From NCBI GenBank assembly GCA_963575745.1, contig CAUYUJ010014542.1, positions 328,001 to 392,000 on the forward strand: 64,000 nucleotides of DNA, given 5' to 3'. The number at the start of each line of letters is the position of its first letter. The first letter of the stretch is position 1. Below are positions 1 to 8,786 of the stretch, one piece after another. The stretch comes from Prorocentrum cordatum. Lineage: Eukaryota; Sar; Dinophyceae; Prorocentrales; Prorocentraceae. The notes under the pieces are model-generated. The model was not told the origin of the DNA. It ran no database searches and worked only from the letters and a program-made list of their open reading frames with translations. Made by a program: the position numbers and the translations under genes.

Positions 1-805
1 AACAAAGGACGATCGATGTTAGCCCACGCGCGAGTACCGTTCCATTCATGGCCGCTGTCCCTGATCTCATGAATTGCACTGTCTCTCGCTGCCTCTGTTG
101 AGAACTGGGCAAACAACTGAGACTGGGACAGGTCCCCCACCAGCAGAGAGCACGTCACACAACCATTTGCAAGCATCAGCCTCGCTTCGCTCACCGACAA
201 GGCCACCGAAGACAGCTGTGAACGAGTCATGGCTGAGCTTGCCAAGCTGAGCCTCGAGCTTAGCAATATTGGCGTTGAGCTCGGCCTCCATCTCATTGCC
301 ATTGTCCGGCCCGTGGCTCCCGAGACCGAACTTGCACGTGAGACGCCCTCGACAAAACGGCATGTAGCTCCTCCATTTGTATATTTTGGGCCTTCATGTC
401 CGACCCCACAGATTCGAAACGAGCGTCCACCTCAGCACTCATATTGTCGAAGTTCGTCTCGATGCGAGCGACATCATCTTGCAACGTACGAACGTCCGAG
501 ATGAGAGGTTTCAAGTTCATAGCAAGTAACTTTGCAATCGACTCGTTCGTGACACTCTCCTTGAAAAGCTCCCTGGCCGTCTCATCCACAATGCCTGCTG
601 CTGCCACCGCTGCTCCAACGTCATCGTCGTCGCCGTCCATCTGGTGCAACGGACTGGACAAACGAGCCCGCTTGTCCTGAGGGACTGGCGCGGGCGGCGC
701 AATCGACGCAGCTGCAGAGGCACTCGATGACGCCTCGCCTAACACTCCGCGCACTGGAGTGCCTGGACGCCGGGCGTTCGCCACCATGACAAAGGGCTTG
801 CGCAA
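1..805 (-). pseudogene. LINE-type retrotransposon ORF1-like protein, frameshifted, continues off the left edge
   Basis: Read on the minus strand from the ATG at 805, the frame gives about 170 residues: a low-complexity Ala/Pro head, an acidic patch (DGDDDD) and a coiled-coil-like stretch with spaced Leu/Ile (293-805). The coding signal then moves to a second frame (about 363-150; 'KLEAQLGKLSHDS', 'AVFGGL', 'KWLCDVL') and to a third (about 130-1), where 'LFAQFSTEAARDS' looks like RNP1 of an RRM. Coiled coil followed by an RRM-like fold is the layout I associate with ORF1 of dinoflagellate LINE-like elements, so an RNA-binding role in retrotransposition is inferred. Two frameshifts make this copy dead. 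The downstream ORF2 would lie left of the window. A retroposed host RNA-binding gene is the alternative. Confidence 0.5.
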
Positions 806-885
806 AACAGTGCATGAGGAATGGGCGATACAGTATGGGAACGAGGAAACTAAGGGGGCGCAGGTGCGATCGGGAATTTAAGGGG

Positions 886-948
886 GTGCAGCTCCTGAGC
901 TCCTGAGCTCCTTGAGCCCTCCTTGAGCCGAAAGCTTGAGGCTCAAAA
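886..948 (-). other. Tandem relict spliced-leader 3' ends upstream of the LINE-like ORF
   Basis: On the minus strand, about 80 bp upstream of the ATG at 805, the sequence contains in succession ATTTTGAGCCTCAAG, TTTCGGCTCAAG, AGGGCTCAAG and two copies of GAGCTCAG. The dinoflagellate spliced leader ends in TTTTGGCTCAAG (established knowledge). Rows of decaying copies are what repeated trans-splicing and retroposition leave behind. This supports both the minus-strand orientation of the ORF and the dinoflagellate assignment. The satellite begins immediately beyond it. Confidence 0.5.
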
Positions 949-2900
949 TCCTCCACGACGGCTCAAGATGGCCTCCAAGATGGCCATGCTGGCCCAAGAT
1001 GGCCTCCAAGATCGCCCAAGATGGTCCAAGACGGCGCAAGAGAGTTAAAGACGGCCCAAGACGGCCCAAGGGGCCTGCCAGAGGCGTCCAAGATTGCCCG
1101 AGAGGCCTCCCAGAGGTCGTCCAGGAGGGCCCGAAGAGGCCAAAAGCATTGATGTGCCTTAGGTTTTTGAAAGATGTTCGCATTCGCTTCTTCTCAGCTT
1201 CCCGACGACCCAAGACGGCCCAAGAGGCCCCCAAGATCGCCCCCACAGCGCCCAAGAGGCCTCCAAGATGGCCTCAGGGCTGCCCAAGCGGCCCCCAAGA
1301 CGGCCCCAAGAGGGCAAAAATACGACCCAAGAGGCCTCCAAGACGACCCAAGATGGCCTCCAAGACGGCCCTGGAGCACCCCAAGAGGGCCCCAAGTCGG
1401 CCCAGAAAGGCCCCCCGACTTCCGACGGCGTCAGACGGGCCAGGAGCCCACCAAGATGGCCGAAGTTGGCTCGAAGCTGGCCCAAGACGGCCCAACAAGA
1501 GGGCCTCCAGGAAGGCCAGAAAAAGGCCAGGAACCCTTTTTCCCCTAGGTGTTCGAAGGATTTTGACATTTGCTTCGTTTCGGCCTTCCGACGGCTCGAC
1601 GCGGCCCGAAGGCCCCCAAAGATCGCCCAAGGATCGCCCAGGAGGCCTCCAAGATTGCCCCAGAAAGGCCCAATGGACCCCCAAGACGGCCCCAAGAGGG
1701 CCCAGGAGGCTTTTAAGACGCCCAAGGTGGCCTCCAAGACGGCGCCCTGGAGCATTCCAAGAGGGCCCCACGTCGGCTCAGGGAGGCCCCCCAAACGGCT
1801 TTCGACGGCGTTGGACGGGGCCAGGGGCCCACCAAGACGGCCTTCAGATGGCCCAAGACGGCCCAAGAGGCATCCGAGAAGGCCTCCAGGAAGGCTCGAA
1901 AAGGCAAAAATCAGCGATTCCCCATGAGTTTTTGAAGGATTGTGGCATTTGCTGTTCTTCGGCCTTCCGGCGGCCGGAGACGGCCCAAGTGCCCTCAAAA
2001 GATCGCCCATAATGCCCAGCCCCAAGGGGCCTCCAAGACGGCCCCAGAGTCCTCCAAGACGCTCAAGATGGCGTCCAAGACGGCCCAAGAGCCCTCCAAG
2101 ATGTCCTCCAAGAAGGCCCGAAAGGGTCAAAATGGCCTCCAGGCGGCCAGGGTGACTTTCAAGATGCCCACGTGTTCCCCGAAGGCTTCCCAAACCGATT
2201 CGGAGAACACATGGTCCGATAGCTTGGCAGGTCTGGCCTCAACGTTCGGCCACATAGGCGCGTCCGAAAAGGCAGGAGGCGGCGGCGATTCGCCGTGGGC
2301 GTCTTCGATCCGCCGCCCCCTGTCGATTCATCGAAGGGGCGCCTGGCGTGCTGGACCCTTTCGGTTTTGGTTCTGGTTCTTTTTCCGAAAGAACTCCCCC
2401 TGGGGCTTCGGCCCGCCCCAGCGGCCACCCGGAAGGCCCGCTATTTTCAAACCAAAAAATCACCCAAGATGACCCAAGATGGTCTCCAAGATGGCCACGT
2501 TGGCCCAAGATGGCCTCCAAGATGGTCCAAGATGGCCTCCGAATCCGCCCAAGATGGTCCAAGACGGCCTCCTACACGGCCCAAGAAAATCCAAGACGGC
2601 CGAAGACGGCCCAAGAGGCCCCTCAGAGGCCTCCAAGACTGTCCAAGAGGCCCCCAAGAGGTCCTCCAAGAGGGCCCGAAGAGGCCAAAATCATTGATGT
2701 GCCTGAGGTGTTCGAAAGATTGCCGCATTCACTTCTTCTCAGCTTCCCGACGACCCAAGACGGCCCAAGAGGCCCCCAAGATCGCCCCCACAGCGCCCAA
2801 GAGGCCTCCAAGATGGCCTCGGGGCTGCCCAAGCGGCCCCCAAGACGGCCCCGAGAAGGCACAAGGACGACCCAAGAGGCCCCCAAGACGCCCAAGATGG
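936..2900 (+). repeat. Satellite block 1 of the CCCAAGACGGCC family, about 385-bp higher-order units
   Basis: The block is a degenerate phrase of about 12 bp (variants of CCCAAGACGGCC and CTCCAAGATGGC) repeated throughout. An AT-richer core (aaaatcattgatgt..., gaaggattttgacatttgctt, cggccttccgacgg) recurs near 1,150, 1,540, 1,915 and 2,695, giving units of roughly 375-390 bp. Because the phrase length is divisible by three, long ORFs rich in Pro/Arg/Lys/Gln stay open on both strands. I regard those as by-products, since they show no domain and every frame is equally open. Confidence 0.85.
2160..2440 (+). repeat. Non-satellite block inside the array (copy 1 of 3)
   Basis: A segment of about 280 bp without the 12-bp phrase: it starts near 'cccacgtgttccccgaagg', runs through 'cctcaacgttcggccacata' and a GGCGGCGATTCGCCG near-palindrome, and ends at 'cggccacccggaa'. 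Clear further copies lie at 30,375-30,640 and 31,880-32,120, about 1.5 kb apart. So the array has a longer superunit of about 1.5 kb above the 385-bp unit. No protein was recognised. Confidence 0.7.
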
Positions 2901-3038
2901 ACACTAAAACTGTTCAAAACTTTTTCCCAGGAGAGTGCGGGGGCGACGAAGACAAGAGGCGCGTGGATCGTCCACGCAACCCACGCAACCACGCAGCGAA
3001 ACGCAACAGTTCAAAAGGAGGCCTTGGGCTGGCGAGGG
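2901..3038. other. Left flank between satellite and the YR element's direct repeat
   Basis: Unique sequence between the last satellite phrase (cccaagatgg) and the 58-bp direct repeat. It contains the small palindrome GCGTGGATCGTCCACGC (about 2,960-2,976). No ORF of note. It may be the outer 3' end of the inserted YR element. Confidence 0.3.
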
Positions 3039-3096
3039 CAGAAGCGATGGCTACAGAGCGTGAACAAGCGGGCGACTGCGTGGAACAATCCCGTGC
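3039..3096 (+). repeat. 58-bp direct repeat bounding the YR retroelement (left, 3' copy)
   Basis: Identical over 58 bp to 29,532-29,589 and in the same orientation: it begins cagaagcgatggctac and ends acaatcccgtgc. The two copies sit at the two ends of the compound insertion, each just inside satellite DNA. They behave like terminal direct repeats of the minus-strand YR retroelement. The right copy lies only 17 bp upstream of the first ATG of that element. Confidence 0.75.
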
Positions 3097-3302
3097 GATA
3101 TCCCCTCAAGCAGCACTGGGAACTAAACTGTCTTGAGCCTAGTATTGGCTCAAGAGAGGAGCACCAAGGGAAGAGCGGCCTCAGACGGTGATGATGACCT
3201 TTGATGACCTTTTGCCAAGGAGCAATGCTGCTTGCTCCGCTGGTGCCTGGCGCATCACGCGCTGGCGCCGGTCTTAGGCCGCGCGTCGCGGGCCACGCCG
3301 CC
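3097..3302 (+). repeat. 206-bp direct repeat, copy 1
   Basis: Starts gatatcccctcaagcagc immediately after the 58-bp repeat and ends cgggccacgccgcc. It matches 3,542-3,747 over its full length with about three differences. It carries the hairpin CTTGAGCC-TAGTATT-GGCTCAAG at 3,132-3,154, whose right arm resembles the dinoflagellate spliced-leader 3' end. With the 58-bp repeat it suggests the split-direct-repeat ends known for YR retrotransposons. Confidence 0.8.
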
Positions 3303-3541
3303 AAGGCACTGTAGCGCCGCGGCGGCCTTGAAAAGTCCAGAACAGGGCGGGTAATGAAGCCCCCAACGGGGCCTCAAGGGTGGGCCAGCTTGGCCTCAGA
3401 AGGCTTGAGCCGCCGAATGGCGGTGGGAAAGGAGGGGGAGAGAGGGCAAGCAAGAGGCAAGGGCGGGGGCGAGGGGACCAAGGGAGAAGCCCGCGCCAGT
3501 CCTGGAAACGGGGAGATCCATCAGTTTTACCAAACATCCTA
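3303..3541. other. Spacer between the two 206-bp repeats
   Basis: GA-rich spacer (gggaaaggagggggagagagg) between the repeat copies. No convincing gene. Confidence 0.4.
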
Positions 3542-3747
3542 GATATCCCCTCAAGCAGCACTGGGAACTAAACTGTCTTGAGCCTAGTGTTGGCTCAAGA
3601 GAGGAGCACCAAGGGAAGAGCGGCCTCAGACGGTGATGATGACCTTTGATGACCTTTTGCCAAGGAGCAATGCTGCTTGCTCCGCTGGTGCCTGGCGCAT
3701 CACGCGCCGGCGCCGGTCTTAGGCCACGCGTCGCGGGCCACGCCGCC
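3542..3747 (+). repeat. 206-bp direct repeat, copy 2
   Basis: Second copy of the 3,097-3,302 sequence. Its hairpin is at 3,577-3,599, with loop TAGTGTT instead of TAGTATT. It is not flanked by the 58-bp repeat, so only the outer copy is joined to it. Confidence 0.8.
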
Positions 3748-4062
3748 CATCACCTCCTGTGAGTACTCCACCGCGCCGAGCTGGCCGTAGTGGGTCACGT
3801 AGCCGCCGGCCCTCTCGGCGTGGAACTGAACAGTCCTGGCATCCGCGGCACGCTGCCGCGTCTGCCCAGCAAGGTGGGTCCGCAGGCGCAGGGCGGCACG
3901 CCGCCGGCGCCTGCGGTGGTTCTTCGTGCGCCCTAGGCGGCAGCCCTGGCTGGGCTGGCCGCCGGCGCCCCACGTAGCCGCCACCGCCGTCCCCCATGAC
4001 GGCGCTGCTGGTTGCCGAGCCGGAGCGGCGCTCTTGCCCTCAGGCGCCAGTTGCCGCCGCAC
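3748..4062 (-). pseudogene. C-terminal fragment of a YR-element protein (unrecognised)
   Basis: A minus-strand frame ends near 3,700 and contains 'FHAERAGGYVTHYGQLG' followed by 'GGVARDAWPKT', after an Arg-rich stretch. Composition and position (downstream of the membrane-protein ORF and before the 206-bp repeat) suggest the tail of the YR retroelement's last protein or a duplicate of it. Its end lies inside the 206-bp repeat. Weak evidence: no domain recognised. Confidence 0.25.
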
Positions 4063-4440
4063 CGCGCCCAGCTGCTCGCAAGCGCAAAGCCGAGCGCGAG
4101 CGCCGGGCTGAGCTCAGCCGGCGCCGCGCTGCCGCTCGCACGGCGGGCGCCGGCGGCGGCGGTTCCTCCTGCGCCCTGCGCGGCAGCCCTGGCTGGGCCA
4201 GCCGCCGGCGCTCCTTCGCAGCCGCCACTGCCGCCCTCATGACGGCACTGCCGGGTGCCAGGCCGGCGCGGCTCCTGCCCACGGGCAGCACGGCCGCAGC
4301 ACGCGCCCAGCTTGTTCGCAAGTGCGAAGCTGATCGCGAGCGCCAGGCTGAACTCAGCCGGCGCCGCGTGGCCGCCCGCGCGGCGGTTGCCGGCGGCGGC
4401 CCACTGCTGCCCGCTCGGCCGCTGGCCGGCGGCAGCCCCG
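3932..4440 (+). repeat. Two tandem copies of a GC-rich 243-bp repeat
   Basis: The phrases 'cagccctggctgggc' (3,944 and 4,187) and 'atgacggc' (3,996 and 4,239) recur 243 bp apart. The period is 81 codons, so a plus-strand frame (3,996-4,448) reads as two copies of a peptide containing 'ERERRAELSRRRAAAR' and 'DRERQAELSRRRVAAR'. The conserved charged peptide hints at former coding function, but GC bias alone can keep such frames open. Confidence 0.55.
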
Positions 4441-4444
4441 CACC

Positions 4445-5374
4445 TTAGTCACGGCGCGGCCTCTGTTCCCCTCCGCGGGGGCATTCTGGCTGCCTGCGGT
4501 GCCCCGACGGGGCCGCCTCCCGCGTCACTTCGTTGGCCCGGCGGAAGCCCTGGGTCTCGTGCACGCACCTCACGCCGTTGTAGTGCACCGGGCCCATCAC
4601 CCCTGCGTCGCAGTACGTCCTCTGCGGCTGCTTGGGAGGCTTGTGCGCCTTAGGCGTCTGCTGCGCTGTGGCCTGCTGCGCTTCTGGCTCCGGCCTCTCC
4701 TCGTTCTTCTTGGCCATCCCGCAGCAGCAGCAGCCGAGCATCCCGATGCCCGCCGCAAGCAGCACTGCGATCGTGGCCACCGTCTTCAGCGCCGTCCCCA
4801 CTGGGAAAACGATCGCCACTGTGCCCATCTGCGGCTCCCAGCGAAGCGTGGCCCCTTGGGCCCTGCTGTCGACCGCTGCCACTTCCTGGTTCTGTGCCTC
4901 CCCGGCGGCTGTCGTGAGCGCCGTCGCCACCAGCGCTGCACACGACATGCCTGCGCGGGGGATGCGAGCTCTGCGGTTGCTGCCGCGCCCGCCGGCCGCC
5001 CCTCCGCGCCTTCGCTGCTGCTTGCGCCGCCGCGCAGCGCCTAGCCGCACGGCTGCCAGCAGCGCCCCCGCTGCCATCGCCCAAGCCCCCAAGCCGACCG
5101 GGAGCACGAAGATCAGCAGGTTCTGGCTCTCCGCCGGGTTGACCTTGATTACGTAGCCGTCTGCACTGCCAGCTGCGGCGGCAAGTGTCGTCACGGCCAG
5201 TGCCGCTCTGGGCCACAGCGGGGTCGGGCTCTTGCCCGCGCGGCGCTCGCCTTCGGCCGCGCGGGCCGGCGGCGCCGTGAGCTCGGACGCGTCTGTCGCC
5301 ATGTTGGTCGAGATGCCGCGCATGGGCTCGTGGCTCTCCCACAGGTACCCGTGGAAGCTATCGGAGACCCAGCG
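4445..5374 (-). pseudogene. C-terminal half of tyrosine recombinase YR-B fused to a membrane-protein extension (split by the copia insertion)
   Basis: The minus-strand frame resumes exactly at the copia boundary with 'RWVSDSFHGYLWESHEP'. This continues the 'KRFGRW' at 22,880-22,900, so one gene was cut. The Tyr in FHGYL sits where tyrosine recombinases carry their nucleophile. After 'STNMATDASELTAPP' comes a long extension with hydrophobic segments (around 'LLIFVLPVGLGAWAMAAGALL' and 'TVATIAVLLAAGIGMLGCCCC') and a basic/acidic tail ending 'GFRRANEVTREAA'. The recombinase half would cut and rejoin element DNA. The membrane extension has no recognised function. The upstream half lies at 22,880-23,470 and has two stops. 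Confidence 0.6.
5367..5374. repeat. Target-site duplication, left copy
   Basis: ACCCAGCG directly before the left LTR equals 22,879-22,886 directly after the right LTR. The first A also fits as the last LTR base, so the duplication is 7-8 bp as read. Ty1/copia elements usually make 5 bp, so two or three bases may match by chance. Confidence 0.8.
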
Positions 5375-5568
5375 TGTATGGGGTTGAAGTACAAGGGCAC
5401 AGAACCCCTGATCCGTTGGTAGAGAGAAGGAGGGATAGATGGATATCTTTCCCTCCCGCGCGATCAAGGTCTGATCGATCTATCTCAATACCTGAGCCCA
5501 AACGGCCAGGCGCAGGAGAGGTAAGGATAATGAGTATATATGAGGGTATTATGCGGGTTCCATTCACA
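5375..5568 (-). repeat. 3' LTR of the copia element
   Basis: 194 bp matching 22,689-22,879 with a few substitutions and small indels (for example gagtatatatgagggtatt here against gagtatatgtggtatt there). It starts TGTATGGGGTTGAAG and ends CCATTCACA on the plus strand. The high similarity points to a young insertion. Confidence 0.93.
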
Positions 5569-5580
5569 CCCCCCGTCCCG
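5569..5580 (-). promoter_or_regulatory. Putative polypurine tract
   Basis: On the minus strand the bases directly before the 3' LTR read CGGGACGGGGGG, purine-rich and flush with the LTR, as expected for the plus-strand primer of reverse transcription. Confidence 0.6.
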
Positions 5581-6250
5581 AATCCCGCCCGCGAGGGCAG
5601 GACTCGGGAACAAAGGAAGGGAATCCGCCACCCATTTACTCCTTTGGCCCTTAAATCAGAAGGCAGCTGGACTTGAAATCAGCGAAGCCACAGCTGCAAA
5701 GTGAAGTTAGAAGGAACACCCTGGGCCCCCCTTTCTTCGCCAGGCACGCTTTGGTGCCCCCTCGGTGCGCCCCCCAAAACGCTTCGGCACTCGAGGGCGG
5801 AGAAGAATGAGACAAGGGTGGGCGGAGAAAGAAGATCTGAGCGTGAAAGCAACATGCAAACTGCCTCGCTTTTGCGAGGCAGGTGTTGCCACCAGCTATC
5901 AGATTATTCTCGACGCAATCAGGTTTAAACTGTTGAAATATGCATGCTAATAGCGCGTTGACAAACACGATCTTGAAATGAAACACATCTTTGTGTAAAA
6001 GCAAATGTCTGGCCAGACAGAATGTCGTGTTGATGAACACGAAAACTCATGTGTATAAATTCTGTTTGGCGACTCCCGTTGGCGTTGCTCCTTAGGAGGC
6101 TGCCTCGGTTATCGCAAAAGGTATTTGTGTGTGTGGCCACTTGTGTTATATAATGAAGTGGCCTAAAAGTATGTAGTAGCCACCGCTCAAGGCGAACTTT
6201 GGTTATATTGAAGTTCATGCCTTTGAGTGGTGGGCCTTGCGGCCGACTCA
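5581..6250 (-). other. 3' untranslated region of the copia element
   Basis: About 670 bp between the last ORF stop (6,251) and the polypurine tract. No ORF with recognisable features. Noticeably AT-richer around 5,900-6,200 (cttgtgttatataatgaag). Confidence 0.5.
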
Positions 6251-8443
6251 CTACGCGTTGCCGTTCTTGTAGAACCTGCGGTCCCACATCCTCTGGCCGA
6301 TGTACGTCACGTAGCTCGTCGTGAATGTCTCCCAAGCCGTTCTCGGGATCCAGTTGCGAAACCAATCATTGTACGTGATGTCCTGGATGTATACGTACTC
6401 ATCGTTGTTGATCGCGATGTAGATCCAACAGTTGATGTAGTAACTCCAGTACCTGAGACCCCAGTAGCTGTCCTCGAGGTCGTCGCGCCAGTACGCGGCG
6501 TAATCTGATGTACGCGCTCTCTTGGCCCGCGGCCCCGCGGGCGCGTAGTCCGTCGCGCCTGAGGCGCTGGACGCAGCAGCATCGCCAGGAGCAGGGCGCG
6601 GCGGCGGCCGCGGATGGCGCGGCTCCATGGCATCATCGGACTGGTGGGATTGTGTATCGGGATCGGTTCTCATCCCTGCATCAACCCCCCTCTGGTCGGT
6701 ATGTGCCGGATCGAGGGAGCCTAACAACTCATTGGCAATCGCGGCAAGCTTACGCTGAGTGAACTGTTCACGGGTTCCGTCCCTTCTAGGGAGAGAAACC
6801 GTGACCAGTCCGCGAGCCTGCCGCGTCTGCCTGTCGAGGCGCCCCTCGTTCAGCCACCATTTCCTCCGACCAGCCTGTCCTGTCCTAATACTGACGTCGA
6901 GGATGTCCCACGCATCACGCATGTCCTCCACGGTCCAGGGCCTCTTGCCGATGTTCACGCGGGCACCTGTCATTTGGTGGTGGAACTTGAGGTCGTTGAG
7001 AAAGCGTTGTACAAAATTGGCGAATGGGTAGTACAGAGGTCGGTCGTCCTCGGCTTCGCCCATCAGTCTGCACTCGTGTGCAGCAGGGCTACCTGATTCG
7101 ACCCACTTCTGATACCTCTTTCTGGACGCATTGGCCAATCTCCGCAACTGATCTTTCTCATTACCTGCGTGCGATCGCGCACCCGTCATAATGACGTGCG
7201 CACCGTCCTTCATGTATCTCGCGATGTGGTCCTCAGAGAGTGTCATCTTGATCCAGTTCGTCAGCTTCTGGAGGTGCGCGAGATCGCTCTGTGTGGCGGT
7301 GCTCTTACCCGCGGCGCCTACGGCCACGGTATACTGCCAACAGATATCACAAAGTGCGCCGTCACCTGTGACAATCCCAAGGGATAGATCTCGACCGCAA
7401 TTCTGACAGAGCGGTATGGGATGCAAGATCGCCTCAGGGGCCCCATCCGACGTGAGGTGATCGCGGGATCCCCAGCGGGTGTCCTGACCGCGAGCGAGGC
7501 TCTGGCCGATCTGATTGATGGCCTCACGATTGGTCTCGGTGTTCGGTCGGGAAGCGATTGATCTACTTAAACCCTCGATCTCGATCCTCGACAATCTTTC
7601 CCCTGGCAGTCCTTTGTACTCTATCTTGGTGTTGTCCGTATCCTCGGTACCGCCATGGCATACGTTCTCTTCACGAAGACGGCGAGCTTTCTCCTGCAGG
7701 GTAGCCTCGTTGTCGCCCTCCTCGCGCTTGAGCCCCGTCTGCTCGGCTATGATACGTACCATGGTTTCCTGATCGGGAGCTGCAGACGCAACGCTGCCTG
7801 GATCCTGGGGAATATCCTGCTCAGCGCCTTGCTCATGAGGCGCGGCAGGTGTTTCCACCAGCTCTTCCCATACAGGAAAGTCTGGATTACCGTATGTCTC
7901 AGTACAATTTTTGAATAGGTCACGCAATGCCTGGAGTGCAGGATGTTTCTCATGGATGGCCTCTTTGGTGAAATCTGGAAGCTCCGCAATACTATCTTTC
8001 AAGATGTTCTGGTATACTTTGGAGATCCATTGAAAGATGCCTGCGGTCGACTCCTCGATCGTCTCTGGGTCGAGGTAATGTACCAACTGTTTGAAGAAAT
8101 AATCTGCGCTGCAATTTGGTAAGTCACGTGCCCATTTGTGGGTATGATCGTAATTCAATTGGTATGACTCCGCATTCCATGCTTTCGATCCAAATCGAAT
8201 CTCAAATTGTAAATGCGATTGTGTTCTGTCCATTACAATTCTGTCCGCGCCACTGTGTATCTCGATGATCTGTTTCATCTTGATCATAGGCGAATCCACC
8301 AGCAGCTCCGATGTCCAACAATATACACGGCAATCTTCTGACTGTCTAATCCATCTTGAATCCTCGTCGGGGTCGTAACCTGGATGGTTAAGGAAGTCCG
8401 ATGGCGGGTCAATGATGTTGTCGAGTATGCTCGCCTCAACCAT
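6251..8443 (-). CDS. Copia accessory ORF4, 730 aa, unknown function
   Basis: Open from ATG 8,443; the start overlaps the stop of the preceding frame by 8 bp (ATGGTTGA), an arrangement that allows termination-reinitiation. Visible features: a charged N-terminal half; a possible zinc ribbon near residues 345-370 (CQNC...CDIC); a basic patch 'RAKRARTS' near residue 640 that could be a nuclear localisation signal; and a strikingly aromatic C-terminus full of Trp and Tyr ('YWGLRYWSYYINCWIYI'). No family recognised. It lies between pol and the 3' LTR in sense orientation, where some plant copia elements carry an env-like or extra ORF, but I see no signal peptide or clear membrane span here. Confidence 0.65.
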   Translation of the reverse strand: MVEASILDNIIDPPSDFLNHPGYDPDEDSRWIRQSEDCRVYCWTSELLVDSPMIKMKQIIEIHSGADRIVMDRTQSHLQFEIRFGSKAWNAESYQLNYDHTHKWARDLPNCSADYFFKQLVHYLDPETIEESTAGIFQWISKVYQNILKDSIAELPDFTKEAIHEKHPALQALRDLFKNCTETYGNPDFPVWEELVETPAAPHEQGAEQDIPQDPGSVASAAPDQETMVRIIAEQTGLKREEGDNEATLQEKARRLREENVCHGGTEDTDNTKIEYKGLPGERLSRIEIEGLSRSIASRPNTETNREAINQIGQSLARGQDTRWGSRDHLTSDGAPEAILHPIPLCQNCGRDLSLGIVTGDGALCDICWQYTVAVGAAGKSTATQSDLAHLQKLTNWIKMTLSEDHIARYMKDGAHVIMTGARSHAGNEKDQLRRLANASRKRYQKWVESGSPAAHECRLMGEAEDDRPLYYPFANFVQRFLNDLKFHHQMTGARVNIGKRPWTVEDMRDAWDILDVSIRTGQAGRRKWWLNEGRLDRQTRQARGLVTVSLPRRDGTREQFTQRKLAAIANELLGSLDPAHTDQRGVDAGMRTDPDTQSHQSDDAMEPRHPRPPPRPAPGDAAASSASGATDYAPAGPRAKRARTSDYAAYWRDDLEDSYWGLRYWSYYINCWIYIAINNDEYVYIQDITYNDWFRNWIPRTAWETFTTSYVTYIGQRMWDRRFYKNGNA

Positions 8444-8786
8444 CTGCTTGGATGTCTGCCGAGAGATCTGCTCTCATGTTGTCGTTCGCAGCTTTCTCAT
8501 CAGCGGTGAGCGTTATGTTCGATATGTCCACGATTACGGTGATCAAAGGATCATGCGATGATACTGCAGTCTGTCGAGGATCGTCGCCCGCATGAGCGTT
8601 GCCCTCGGCAGGTGTGGCCACCAGCTCGTCGGGATCGGGTGTCCGAGGAGCGGGCCTTCTGGGCGGTGTACGCGGAATACGTGGTCTATGAATGCTCGGC
8701 ATACCAAGGTATGGTAAACTGCCATCAGTCTTGTGCTGGAGTATCTTTTCGCTGCACGATGTCGGACCTTTCAGGACGGTTTCCAT
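8436..8786 (-). CDS. Copia accessory segment in the pol frame (about 116 aa)
   Basis: Starts at an ATG directly after a TAA (TAAATG) and stays in the same frame as pol. Contains 'RRPAPRTPDPDELV' and an acidic/hydrophobic stretch 'LITVIVDISNITLTADEK'. It is either a separate small protein or a readthrough continuation of the upstream frame. Ends at 8,436, overlapping ORF4. No family recognised. Confidence 0.45.
   Translation of the reverse strand: METVLKGPTSCSEKILQHKTDGSLPYLGMPSIHRPRIPRTPPRRPAPRTPDPDELVATPAEGNAHAGDDPRQTAVSSHDPLITVIVDISNITLTADEKAANDNMRADLSADIQADG

Noticed and set aside
936-3191. Long plus- and minus-strand ORFs (up to about 360-400 codons) across satellite blocks, rich in Pro, Arg, Gln, Trp and Leu
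   Set aside because: They exist in nearly every frame because the phrase length is a multiple of three and lacks stops. No domain, no start context, no difference between frames.
4499-5156. Plus-strand ORFs of 170-180 residues opposite the membrane-protein extension
   Set aside because: Shadows in GC-rich DNA; the minus strand has the membrane segments and continues the recombinase.
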